Positions 28,201-40,100 of a stretch of DNA of 64,000 bases are shown here, one piece after another; position 1 is the first letter of the stretch, and each line of letters opens with the position of its first letter. Under the pieces are notes generated by a model. The model was not told where the DNA came from and did no database searches. It was given only the letters and a program-made list of their open reading frames with translations. The translations under genes were made by a program, and so were the position numbers. Source of the stretch: Apostichopus japonicus (lineage: Eukaryota; Echinodermata; Holothuroidea; Aspidochirotida; Stichopodidae); the NCBI RefSeq assembly GCF_037975245.1, contig NC_092574.1, positions 20,531,213 to 20,595,212 on the forward strand, written 5' to 3'.

Positions 28201-29542
28201 CGAACAAGAAAGAAAAAAAATAATGAGTGAAGATTGAGGTATAATAACCTCCATTGTTAATCCATTAGCAATGTTTGCATAATTCCTTGAATCCAGTGTC
28301 CTCATGATGTCGTCCATTAACTATTGCTCATCCACGGTAGGTAGGTTTCGCGGTATTTGGTTGTCTGCAAACTGAATTATCTAATGTGGATCACGTGAGA
28401 CTTATATACATACATATACATATATATATATATTATATATATACATATATATAAAGATATGCATATATACTACAACCTCCGACCGATACCCCGAGACCGA
28501 TGAATGTAATTTCAAAATAATAGGTTAATTATAATTTTTGTCTATTACAATCCACATTTGACGTCATATGTAGCAGCGACAAATCTTATTCCCTTACATG
28601 ACCTCAATAACTTTCATATACTTGGCAAAAACCAGAGCTTTTAAGCAACCGCCAGTAAAAAAAAAAATCAACCAGTACCGAATACTAGAGATCATAATCC
28701 GTAAAGACCACCGAGGCGTAGCCCATTTCTCACAAAATACACAAATTAAAAAGAAGTTGCGCAAACGGATTTTCTCGGAAGTCATACGTCTCCGGTAGAC
28801 GACGAGTTCGTTATGGAAGATATTAACTATCGGGGGAATTTAACATTTAACTACATCCGTAAAACTGTCGTTCTCGACATGACGAAGAAAATGACGGGAC
28901 GAATCAGCGTTAATTGATTTTCAAATTGTCACGTCACGATGTATGTAATAGAGTACAATCTTTTGGTACAGAAAATGAAAAGTGAAGAAGGTTATAAAGA
29001 TTTTATAACATCGATGCTATAGGCCTACTTCATCTAATATGATGGTAATTCTTGACGGAAAAAATATCATTTTCTTCCTTGTTGTACATGAGTCGGGTTT
29101 TCGTGTGTGTGCACCTTTCAGGAATATTTGTACCATTTTCTGAGTGAGTATACATATATGTTTTTTAAATTTTCTAAATGTAATGCACTTTATCATGCAG
29201 TTCTTATTCCACAAATACAATGAGATAACAGTTTTAATGAGGATAACGATCTAATGTTTAATACGAGGGTACGCCCTTTTCTTGTTTGTTTTTTTCCCCC
29301 AAACGGTAATAATTTCTGGACAACTTAATAGTTATTCTCATTAAGCTGATCACATTTTCAGCTAATTAACAATAGTTCGTAGATGTGATGTTTGATAGTT
29401 ATTCACTTGGGACTGAAAGAAAAGTGTTAAACTGATACAAAAAAATACGCAAAAAATAGCCGTTGATCAATTTTCACGGGTTAGATTATCAGAATTGAGT
29501 GCAACAATTACTTATCGCAGATTTAGTACTCGTAAGTAACAT
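25299..29542. other. Spacer without supported genes
   Basis: Holds a C11 tract near 25636, short TA repeats at 26659-26694 and 28407-28452, and scattered frames under 80 codons (for example 27054-27290 +, 28099-28317 -) with no recognisable motifs. No tRNA boxes or transposon termini noticed. Confidence 0.42.
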
Positions 29543-29888
29543 ATGAAAGATAACATCATTTATTAATGTCTTAGATTTGATAATTAATAACAAATTAATT
29601 AAATCGATTTTCGCTGATGAAATACCTGTATAATATGTACATGATTAAATCAGGGAACTGTGCTTAAAGTTTGGATATATATACTTGATCATATATGAAA
29701 GAACATATAAATAAGATGAGATAATTTATTAATGTCTTAGATTTGATAAATTAATAACAAATTAATTAAATCGATTTTTCGCTGATAAAATACCTGTATA
29801 ATATGTATATGATTAAATCAAGGAGATGTGCTTAAAGTTTGGATATATATACTTGATCATATATGAAAGAACATATAAATAAATAAAT
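29543..29888. repeat. Two-copy tandem duplication, about 167-bp unit
   Basis: The segment starting ATATGAAAGA (29541) and containing AATGTCTTAGATTTGATAA and CCTGTATAATATGTA is repeated in tandem. Landmarks AATGTCTTAG at 29565 and 29731, and TTGGATATAT at 29671 and 29839, give offsets of 166-168. A third partial unit (ATATGAAAGAACATATAAAT) abuts the microsatellite. Only a few differences separate the copies, so the event is fairly recent. Confidence 0.9.
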
Positions 29889-29889
29889 A

Positions 29890-29893
29890 TATA

Positions 29894-29947
<54 letters not shown>

Positions 29948-29952
29948 TACAT

Positions 29953-30001
<49 letters not shown>

Positions 30002-30022
30002 CACATATATATATACATACAT

Positions 30023-30062
<40 letters not shown>
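29890..30062. repeat. Compound (TA)n/(CA)n microsatellite
   Basis: Alternating TA blocks and short CA blocks (ACACACACAC) over about 170 bases. The three overlapping minus-strand frames are repeat translation. Confidence 0.95.
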
Positions 30063-30063
<1 letters not shown>

Positions 30064-30144
30064 ACCCACACGTTTATTTGTTGGTGTTAAGTTTGCGCAG
30101 GTCAACATTTAGTAGTATGTCGAACTAAGTCCCAGACTTGCAAT

Positions 30145-30300
30145 GAGTCCCGTACTAGTACTCGTGTTCTAGTACATAACATCAGGTATTTGTACTCGAC
30201 TACTCAAGCCAAGATTAAGTACGCGAATACTGTACTCGTGTTCTTGGTACTCATACCAAACGGTATACTATGACTAATTACATGGTACTCGTACTACAAG
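30145..30300. repeat. GTACTCGT-rich degenerate repeat
   Basis: The words GTACTCGT, CTAGTACT and TACTCGTGTTCT recur about eight times at irregular spacing, in both orientations. It looks like an old, diverged tandem or palindromic cluster. Confidence 0.45.
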
Positions 30301-30361
30301 TCCATTGCCCACGATACATAACAGACAGAATCACATTAACAAGCGATATTACAGAACCATA

Positions 30362-30432
30362 CAGTAGTTAGGGTGTCCGCACATATAAACGGGAGGCCCG
30401 CGTTGGAATCCCGGTGGAGGCTGGAAGTTTTT
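30362..30432 (+). mobile_element. tRNA-like SINE head fragment
   Basis: The sequence reads like a diverged tRNA: GTAGTTAGGGTGTCCGC resembles an A-box region, AACGGGAGGCCCGC resembles an anticodon/variable region, and GTTGGAATCCCGG is a near B box with the invariant TTCGA altered to TTGGA. A body of about 50 bases follows and then a (TA)n tail from 30477. The head differs from the family at 3136. It is probably a degenerate SINE of another family rather than a functional tRNA gene. Confidence 0.6.
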
Positions 30433-30473
30433 TAACTGTTCTGGATTTTCCAACTCACTACAATTTCAATTAT

Positions 30474-30476
<3 letters not shown>

Positions 30477-30545
<69 letters not shown>
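30477..30545. repeat. (TA)n microsatellite
   Basis: About 68 bases of pure TA directly downstream of the tRNA-like fragment, possibly grown from its tail. Confidence 0.93.
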
Positions 30546-30548
<3 letters not shown>

Positions 30549-31490
30549 TTGTTTGCGAAATTACACAAACACCGCCAGTCCTAGTTATACCTATCTTCTG
30601 CATTTAGCTTTATGCTAAACCATCATCCAAAGAATCTATTTCGTCATGACAACTGTGATACATATGTAAATGTCCTTCAAACTTCATTTTCTTCACAAAA
30701 GGAAAAGACAAAAACAATACCAGTTTCCTAACTTGATATCTAGTTGGCTATTAATGGTCAAACACATTACATAAATTGACAAATCAGAACTCAATCGCAA
30801 TGCATATAAAACAGTGATTTTTTTTGGAAAACTTTTTTTTGTCCATTTTGCGCAAACACTACTTTTTGAAATCTGCATTATTCCATCATATTTAATATCT
30901 GACCACAAAATTAGACTCAAAATTCGCTTAAATTATCAATTTTAACATCCTTGATTTGCAGTAACAAAAATTGTGCTTAGAGATATTTAAACAGATTTCG
31001 ACTAAATTTCATAAATTACATTAAAAAAAAACGTGGTGTGTTATTCCCCCAAAAGTATAATCAAGTTTTAATGCTTCGCTGATTTAACTTCAAGAATCAG
31101 CCAATAGCCTTGGGGAATTTCCTTTCAGAATATTTAAAGCACCTGTTAATGGCTAGCCACATTTCACACACATAAAAACAATACAGTTGGCTGAGTAAAT
31201 ATGACGGGTGCCACAACGAAAACGCCCTTGGCAAATCATAAAATGTATCACGTCGGTTTGGTAGAGTTACTATAAATGTATTAAATTATTTTCTTTCATA
31301 TCTTGGGGAAGACGAGATATTGCATAACTGGTATATGTTTGCTGAGATGTTAGGAAGAAAAACTTTCAAAGTGTTAAACTAAGCTGATTATTATTTATGA
31401 ATGTAGATATAAAGTTTATTTACAATAAGATTAGACGAACGAAAAGGTTTCCTGACATTAAACCGAATGATCGTGAAAACTAGAAAGAAC
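30546..31490. other. Spacer without supported genes
   Basis: AT-rich unique sequence; a short minus-strand frame (30693-30920) has no recognisable feature. Confidence 0.45.
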
Positions 31491-31502
31491 CCCCCCCCCC
31501 CC

Positions 31503-31660
31503 TATAATGATATCATCAAATAATTGGTGATATCAGCAATTCATTTGCTGATATCAACAAATCATTTGTTGATATACATAGGCCTAACACTAATTCAATT
31601 GCTGATATCATCAATTGATTTGCTGATATCATCAAATAATTGGTGATATCATCAAATACA
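31503..31660. repeat. Palindromic GATATC cluster between two poly-C runs
   Basis: GATATC or a one-base variant recurs about every 20-27 bases. The spacers are themselves self-complementary (ATCAAATAATTGGTGAT, AGCAATTCATTTGCT, AACAAATCATTTGTT). The whole block is therefore a chain of short palindromes. It is bounded by C14 (31489-31502) and C11 (31687-31697) tracts. No coding capacity. It may be a derived MITE or satellite seed. Confidence 0.75.
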
Positions 31661-34600
31661 GAATAAAACTATAACGGCTGGCCATACCCCCCCCCCCTCC
31701 TCCTCCTCCAAGTCTTTTATTCCAAAGTCATGATACATGATGCTAAAGACATGATGTTACTTTGGTACGAACGTGATATATTCGAATGTAACTTATCCGT
31801 AATGGTATATATAGCTTAAATATTAGCAACACCGGGAAAACATTTATCATTTATAAACCGATTCATATGCTAGTATACACAGTATACACATACTATCGTG
31901 CCTTAATATTATAATAAAAAACATTAACAATATAATTGTTCTCATCATATATCATTGTACTGTACAAATACTATATGCAACAATATTTGGATGTTTTATA
32001 TTATATTATCATCATACAATATTATTGTATGATACGGTACTATGTGAATCGGGTTCATTTATAAGCATTTGTGTTTTTGTTAATATGATTAGCAAAGAAA
32101 CTTGAAATGTAAACAATGGTTGGAAAAATCAAAAGGTTCACATTGCGCGTCACTATCTCTGACGTCATATGAACGTTATAGAATTTAGGTTTTCTATTAT
32201 TTTTGTCAGCTATTTTTGTGCAATTATTGCTTTCGTTTTCTTCTTCTTTTCTTAGGGGGCGGGGTAGGGGCGAGGAGGGGGACGTTTGGTCCTAAACCAT
32301 GTCATATATTATAGTCAGTCTATGCAAATAATCTTCAGGTAAACTACGTTGATACCTCCCTAACTCTCTCGCAAAAAAAATATGGAGTCGGACACACAAG
32401 CAATCCGTCCAAGTTAACGATAAAATCAATCTAACCTTTCATATAGCATCCCAGTGCGATCACACGACAGCTTTCTGCGACTGTACTTGAACTTTATAGA
32501 CAAATTTGATATGATATACACTTTAATCGTCTGTAATTGACTGTAAAACATGGAATTACATACTACACTCATAAAATGTTACTGAGTAGTATACCTTGGT
32601 CTCAAATGCGACTTCAGATTATACTACAGAGTCGTTGAAAAGTCTCACTTACGAGTCTTACGATGGTAAGAGGCATCTTTAATTCATCTTTCCTGACAAG
32701 AGATACTTTGATAAGTATCTTTCATCCTTTAGTGCTTTATTCATTCCATTGTAGATCTGTTACAACTAGGATATCATATGAAAGAATCTCTACTGTCTGA
32801 TGATCGGTATCTAAGGTCCGATGGGTCGGTATCTAATGTCCTTCTTAAAGACCTGACCGACTATTTGAAGTGTTTTAGGCTACAATTTGAGAATGTTTAA
32901 GGCTATAGAGCAGATGTCATATACAGTGGATGTGCGGATTATAAGAGTCAAGCAAAGCTAAACTGCAGATATGATCAAACATCGATGCAGGAGAAGTTGA
33001 TCTCAATGTTGGTATGATATTTTGTAAGGAGATCTTGACATCAAACTGGGATATGGCATACAGCTTTTAATTGGTTGCACTTGGTAGACAGCTGCACATT
33101 GTTAGTATAGAAGCGAACCGCTCGTATGGTACGTGTAGTAGTATACAATAAGCTATGCTTGTTAAAAGGAAGCCTGCGTTGTGTTAAAAGTTCACGTGAT
33201 GCATCACTACGCCAAGACTGTAAATTTTATACACATAGCCCAAAAGACGGAAGAGACCACTTTTAAATCTGGGAGGGGGAAGGAGGGGACAAACTTCGAA
33301 GGTCTGCAGTAGGAAATGTAAACTTGATTTGAGATGCAAACCACACACAGTTACCTCAAACCCCTTCCTACCAAATGGATCCTCAGTGCATTTTCGTATT
33401 ACACAAACTCCAGTATTTTTTAATGTTTTATTTTGGGTTATTTTCTTTTAGTCAGAACGTACTAGACATCATCGTCTTTGCTTATAGCTGCTCTTTTTGC
33501 AAGAGAACAACTATTTGCACATAACTTTCGCTCCAATTAACATACGTTTATTTGAAAGTTGCTGCACGTTTGTAGTTTGTCTAACAGCTGTGTGCGAAAC
33601 CCCTCCAAAATGGCGCCCCGTCGATTTGAACGTTCCGACTGTCGGTTCCGTTGACACTGTCAACGTCAATTTCGTTACTTTTGTTTCTCTCTTAATGATA
33701 AAAAAAAATTAAAGACAATGAAATCATGAATCCCTAAAGGGTTGGCAAATTGAAGATGATATTGCTTGAATCTTGTACGTCACATCGGAAAGACAATACC
33801 GAGGATAAAATATCATAAATTGCCTATGTTGTTATTGTTTGAAATTTCGCTGAAGGACTTAGCGATGCTGATGCTTCTTCAGATTGGGTTACTACAAATT
33901 GGACGGCGTTATTAAATAATGTGTCTGCCTAATTCGTAATATATCACTTACTGTCGGTACTTCCTTTCAGTTTCATATTTTATCTGGAAAGAATAAATAA
34001 GACGAAGGCAAATTTAAATTTGATCAAATGAATTCAATTTATTATACACAGAGACAACAGAGAACATGGATGAGAAACGAGTTCAAGGCTAATTGCAAAC
34101 GACCCTCGCATTTATTACTTGAAAACGTTTTAAAGTTATCTTTCAGGGGAAAGTTCTTAAGTGTTTCAACGGTATAAGTTTTTAAGAAAAGCATAGGTGC
34201 GGTTCAGTACCAAAATTCCACTTCCCATCAGTGGTATATATTTGTGGTACTATATAGTCCGTAAGACTAACGATATATATTATACACAGTATCTCGGCCT
34301 TTTAGATATACGGCAATGCGTAGTATATGTAAACTAATGATATATGTACACACAATATCTCTGCCTTTTAGCTATTAGGCAATGTGTAGTATCTGTTCTT
34401 GAACACACGATTGCATGAACATACGTATAGTCCGAATGTTTAAAAGTGACGCGGGGAGGAGGTGGGGACGTTAGGAGGAGAGGGGGGGGGGGTCTACAGC
34501 CCGAGATTCCACTGTGAATTACGCGAACCGAAATAAAATATAGGATAAGAATGTAATTTCATTTTCATAATATAGCAAGCATGAAATGAAAACAATAAAG

Positions 34601-36498
34601 GCTTCAAAAAACAAACAAAAGGGCAGGGTGACACAGATCATATCGCCCTCTTCTTGACACTTCCAAAATTCGACCCCGAAGAATCTAAAAGATTGTAATG
34701 AATTCCACGTAATCCATAGCGCTTGCCTGTATGATGTATCATGTGATGAAGAAATGGCTGAGTGTATTACCATTGTCAATTTAATGTGAAACTACTTTAA
34801 CTTATAAGAGAAAAAATGCTACTGGTAATGTTTAACCGAAATAAAGAAAAATCACAACAATAAAATGTGAACAATGACAGCCCAATAATAAAACTTGGCA
34901 GAAATCTTATTATATTATTCAATTCTTAAAATGAAAATGATTAAATTCAGTATAGCTTCGTCCTTTCATATAAACATCAAACGTCATTAAAGTTGGCAAT
35001 GATTGTCAAGTATCATTTTTCCTCTGTGATGTAATTTTTTGAAATTTGAGATATATATCATTTCTTAAATATTAATTAGTTTTCGTTATATTTGTCATCT
35101 AATATTTTATACTTGGCAGGCTGATATCAATCTGATAGTAACTTTATAAAAAAAAATATACATTTCTATCAAATGAACCAGCATTTTCAAGTGTTGATTA
35201 TTATTATTATTTTTGTATTTATTTATTTCAAATATTAATCTTTAAGTCATTATATATACTGTATAGACTTTGAAGGATGCGAAGGTTGGAAAGCGATACA
35301 CGTCTGTTAATGACATTACCTTCAGCTTGTCAAAGTATTTGACGTCAAAAGAAGCCTGTTAGGAAAGGTAGACGTCTTCTAGATGAAAAATAGACAAATT
35401 AATAACACTTCTATAGACATCGTCTTCTCTTGCCAAACATTACGAACATACCTCTACATATACCGATCTATAAAGCACATGCAATTTCAGTTAAACGCAT
35501 TCTGATATTAATAATTAATATATTCGAAGAAATTTCATTTTTTATTAAAATTTTAAATTTAAAACTTCATATCATTTCATGTATAGGTTTACCGTTATGT
35601 TCGACTTTGTATATTTTAGTGTTACTTATTAATGCACCCCCAGTCCACCCTTCCCGTCCCCTACGCTAACAGTCCCCCCCCCCGCTCTATCATCCCAACC
35701 CCTCTCCCGCACCCATCCCTCACCCCTTTTGTTTATGAAATGACTTGTCAATATTGTTATATTTCGTTTTATTTTTATTAGCATTGTGTTATCATTGGGT
35801 TTATTCGTGTTATATTGTCGCGGCTGTAAGCGACCTAATTATATTGTCTCTTTAAATGGCAAAATTTGGAAGTGAATTTAATTCACTTCCAAAAAAGAAG
35901 AAAGAAAAAAACAAAGGCTTGACTCAAAGCAATCTAATTAAAATTTGAAAAGATTAGGTCTATAGCTTGGAAAGATATATATTATATAAAATACGACACG
36001 TGTCCTTGAAACAATACCGCCTTGCATGATAAAATTGCAAAATTGTGCAACACCTATCAGCCATGATTTATTCCTTTAATTTATGCATCGATGCAATCAT
36101 GATGAAGAAGGGAGGCCGTGAAAGTGTCAAAATAAATTAAGAAAGCCCGCACATAATATCCAACAATTGGATGAGCCGAATACATGACATTCTGGAAATT
36201 ATTAGAACGCCCTCAGTTTGCTTCATGTCAACTCATCGCAACGGAAGCCTTTCCAAAATACGAAAAACAAGATTTGAAACATCGGAACAGATTTTCCTGT
36301 CAGCCTCCTGATCGGCGCAAAAGGGAGTAATTACTTCTTTCTTTCTTTCTTTTTAAGCGAAATTATCCCTAATTTAATGCAAAATAGGTTTATGTAGCAT
36401 TAAATATAACAACAATTATCACTAGATACATGTGTAACAAGCCGATTCCAATAAATCTAATTGCCTATTTAATCTTATATCTTTTCTTTCCTTTGCAG
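31661..36498. other. Upstream region of receptor A; no other gene seen
   Basis: Nearly 5 kb before the first visible receptor A exon. It contains a hairpin ATCATACAAT/ATTGTATGAT (about 32012-32034), a GC-box-like GGGGGCGGGG near 32257, G/C runs near 34483 and 35676, the perfect palindrome at 35865, and a (TTTC)n at 36335-36352. Any promoter and upstream untranslated exon of receptor A should lie here or further upstream. I cannot place a transcription start. Confidence 0.4.
35865..35893. repeat. Perfect 14-bp inverted repeat (hairpin)
   Basis: TTTGGAAGTGAATT, one T, then AATTCACTTCCAAA: two exact 14-base arms with a one-base centre. It is about 830 bases upstream of the receptor A start codon. 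It may be a cruciform, a transcribed hairpin or a dimeric binding site; nothing decides between these. Confidence 0.7.
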
Positions 36499-36694
36499 AT
36501 TTCTCAGTCTTGATTGACTTTCTATATACCAGGATCCGTGCGTTATGGATTAAAGAAAGCTTGACAACCTACAGACACTGAACATATTCTTCCCGATTTT
36601 AAAAGAACAAAAACATTATCCGTTACATTGTGATGAAAAGTGAGATCATTTCTTTTTTCTTACGCATTAAAGTGTATACTACCTGGGTAGCAAC
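36499..36694 (+). other. Receptor A 5' untranslated segment (putative exon)
   Basis: A pyrimidine-rich tract ending CTTTTCTTTCCTTTGCAG at 36481-36498 is a strong splice acceptor. The 196 bases that follow have no start codon leading into the receptor frame. An in-frame TAA at 36668-36670 precedes the chosen ATG. The best reading is a 5' UTR exon fused to coding exon 1, implying at least one further upstream non-coding exon. This is inference from splice signals only. Confidence 0.5.
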
Positions 36695-37122
36695 ATGGCG
36701 TCGATAAATTACGATATGATGTCGTCCGGGAAGGACCTTTTTGACTACAATGGATCGTCTATGGCTAGCGACTACTATGGTTCATCGGTTCCAGTCAGTC
36801 CTTACCTGGAAAGGAATCTTTCTGTTAAGATGTTTCTCACCGTATCTTTTACACTTAACTTCGTTGTCTGTGGGATAGGAGATACCTTTCTTTGCGTGTT
36901 GATATTACGTCATCAGAGACTCCGATCAGTGACGAACCTGTTGATAGCAAACTTGGCTGTTTCGGATGTCATTGTGGCCATCATTTGTGTCCCAATAAAA
37001 CTGGTCTATTTTCTTCGGATGACCTGGGTCGGAGGTGAAGTATTATGCATATTAGTCGCGACGCTTCAGATCGTCTCTCTCTACGTCTCGGTAAATACAC
37101 TCTTGGTCATAGCCGTCGATAG
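36695..37122 (+). CDS. Prokineticin-receptor-like GPCR A, coding exon 1 (N-terminus to TM3)
   Basis: Encodes residues 1-142 and two bases of codon 143 of a rhodopsin-family receptor. The extracellular N-terminus has N-glycosylation sequons at N19 (NGS) and N41 (NLS). TM1 follows (about 46-71), then the intracellular RLRSVTNLLIANLAVSD block with D91 as D2.50, W111, the conserved disulfide cysteine C118 (3.25) and TM3 ending in AVDR. The stretches VCGIG, TNLLIANLAVSDVIVAIIC and VSLYVSVN closely match what I know of PROKR1/2. Position 1.50, usually Asn, is Asp63 (GIGD). The start is the first ATG after an in-frame TAA at 36668, with A at -3. The exon ends AG|GTAAGT in codon R3.50 (phase 2). Class A GPCR identity is near certain. 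The prokineticin subfamily is likely but another peptide-receptor relative is possible; the ligand is unknown. Confidence 0.93.
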
Positions 37123-37150
37123 GTAAGTGTCGATTATTCATTATTTCGTC

Positions 37151-37194
37151 TGTCAGTCAGTCCGTCCGTCCTCTGTCCGTCCGTCCGTCCGTTC
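37151..37194. repeat. (CCGT)n tetranucleotide repeat in the intron
   Basis: CAGTCCGTCCGTCCTC followed by further CCGT units, starting about 28 bases after the splice donor. Length change here could affect donor spacing but not the coding sequence. Confidence 0.85.
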
Positions 37195-40100
37195 GATTTT
37201 ATTACCCTAGCCTCGTCTACCCTACCATACCATACCATAACCCCCTCCCCACAGTACCGCTGCCGCATGGACACATTGGTAATGATTTGTAAACATGTTA
37301 TTTGAGTTCATACAGTTTTACTTTCCCCCATTGAGTTTGTGTTGAGTCTGAGGATCTGACATACTTGTCTCTGTGTTAGACTACGTAAATCAGCCACTTT
37401 AATTAATGACCCTCGGATATTCAAAAGGCCCTTTCTAAAAAAAAAATCAAAAGTGGTCAGGAGTACATACAAGCCGAGACTGATAGCAGTATGATCCAAT
37501 AATGGACAACAGTATATACAAATTTAATAATTTTGTACCTATAGAGTCATCCATTCACTGTTCCTTCCGTTCGACCTTCGCATCAAAAACGGCACCTCGT
37601 CTTATTGTTTTTTAATTACGTTTCTTTCCCTTATAAACGAAGATCTATGAAAACATCCTTTGAATAACGAACTGAAGAATGACATATCTAACCAGGGTAC
37701 TAAGGACCCCAGTGATACCCCAGTAAGAACCGCCGTAAATCAAATCGGCGTTCCATGCCTTTTTCTTCATTATACGATACAGCTAAGGATCCATCGACAT
37801 TAATGAAGCCCTTTTGATAGCCTATGTTCCCCGATGAGAGGGTTGAACTGTTGTAACATAAACATAAAGAGGAATTGATATCTTGCAGAGAAGATTGAAA
37901 AACAGGGGTCACATTTAGGGTTTTTTTTTTTTTTTTTTTTTTTTTTTATTCCGTGAAAAACAGGTAGGTTTTCAAATAACATGAACCAAGTTGAGCGGAA
38001 AGTTACAAACAGTAAAACGAGAGGACACAGAGGAAGTCCTGAGACATGCCTATGTCTAAAGTAAAGCCATATATTATGACATCAAAACGATACTAAAACA
38101 AAAGATAAGGAATTATTTATGATGTTTTATCAATTACATTTATACGCTTAGTGCCAAAACACTACATATACAGGAAATTTCAGAGAAGGGAAATGAAAAA
38201 TGGAATTCAAATTTATCCATTAAATATATAGATAACATATCTTAATGTAAACGTCCCCCACACTCGTCGGTAGTTGTTTGATCACTTTCTGATGATCGAT
38301 TTAGTGTCGGGCCCTTCACATTAATAACGAATTTTACTCTGATTTCTGAAATGAATTTTGTTCTGGCTTTGCAAATATTTGTATAATATTCAAATGAAAG
38401 ATGTAAAATTAATCTGCTTTAAGTTTGAATTATCCGGATTATTCTCAAGCAAGCACTCAGTGCCAGGTCGGGCCCCTAGGTCAGTTATCTCACCGATATC
38501 GCCCGTCAGAAATTTTCATTTCCCCTTCTGGCTATGCGTGACGCTAGCGATGCACTGAGATCGTATTAACCGAGAGAACATAGATTAGTAGGGAGTGGAG
38601 GGGCGGGCTTGGACGATGGGGCATGGGTGGGGGTGATGGGTGAGATTGATGAGGCCGGCATCGTTGTATTTCGTAACCCAGAATAGCTAAACACAATTCT
38701 GCGGGTATATAATATTCAATTTGATACTCGGTTTGGAATGTATAGGCTGCGACAAGCAAGTGCTATGTTAAAGTTAACATTAATGAGCGATTAGCAGATT
38801 ATCTACTCCTTGAATGAGTCGAACTACTCAGTGACATTGTCTTAATCCGATTAGCTATTGACCCTAGTCCTATGCCCACAGGTATAACGTTCTATGTCAG
38901 TTGAATGGTCTACCAATTAGGTTAAATTGGAATAAGATTGAAGAAGATATGAGAAGAACTTTAGATCCAATATTATAGTCAAGTCATATGCTTGATGTCA
39001 AGCGAATTATAAAACACTGCAGCAATATCATTCATTCTTTAAAAGAAAAGTCCAGGTCAAAATTTTTGATATGTTAAAAAGGAACATAATCTAAGCATTC
39101 TGGTGAAATTTGCATTCAATTCCAATGTACCGTTTTTTAGATATTGACAGTTGAAGTTGCCACCTTTCGTACCAAAAGTGAACTTGGAGCAAACAGGTGT
39201 GATATCAGTTTTGCACACTGATAAATGTGTACGTGTCTAAAGCACGTTAGGTTGGTATAAAGGCCTCTTCTTGTTTCTTTCACCGTGTCATCCCGATCAT
39301 TCTCTCAATACCTTAAAGACATTTTACTGTTTCGCATTTGAATCTTTATGTCCGTTTACAACTTCTCTTACTTTCTAAAATTAGACATCTTCACAAACAT
39401 CAACGGAAGTACAAAACAACGCAATTAAAATAGTATGCCCTGGCCACCAGCGGAACTCTTGTTTCCTTAAAGAACTTAACTTACATAACAAACATCTCCC
39501 TCATATCAGATCTTTCTAATTCATTCCTTGGTTCTGTTGTCAGTAAACACTCCAATTTTACGAGGAGAATGCATGTGTTATAAGATATGTTTACAAGAAA
39601 TTTTTCAAATAACATGAATGCTGCGACGGGAATGCCGTTGGGTTTGGAAGAGGGTTGAGGGAGGGGGTTAAATGTGGGTAACATTCAACGTGCAAGGAAG
39701 TTAAATAATGAACTTATATGCATAAGGTACCAAGTAACGATGGTTGCAGTGAGAAATAAGGCTTCACTTGGGAAGGATGAGTTGGGGGGGGGGGAGGGTG
39801 TGGGAGGGAGGGAGGTGTTGAAAAGGGGAGGTTTTACCAATGCTAAATTCACATTAATCAGATCTTAAAATCGCGCTGCTCTGTCTATAACTTTAGACAC
39901 TTTGTCACTGTATCTGTAGATCTAGAAATTGTCACAATGTCTAAGTTACCCTTTAAGTCGTGCGCTATATTTTATAAGACTTGCGATCGAATCAGGGACT
40001 TATTGACGACCTTTTTTTCTTTCTCACTCTCTCCCTCTCTCTTTTTGGGCAAGACAGTTAACAGTCGTAAAATGAATTACCGTAGCTTATAGGTAACACC

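Noticed and set aside
30362-30432. Candidate tRNA gene
   Set aside because: The B box has TTGGA in place of TTCGA, the arms do not fold well and a SINE-like body follows; called as a SINE fragment.
39000-39300. Possible dispersed repeat (AAGTCCAGGTCAAAATTTTT region)
   Set aside because: It looked familiar as an invertebrate repeat, but I found no second copy, inverted ends or target duplication in this window.
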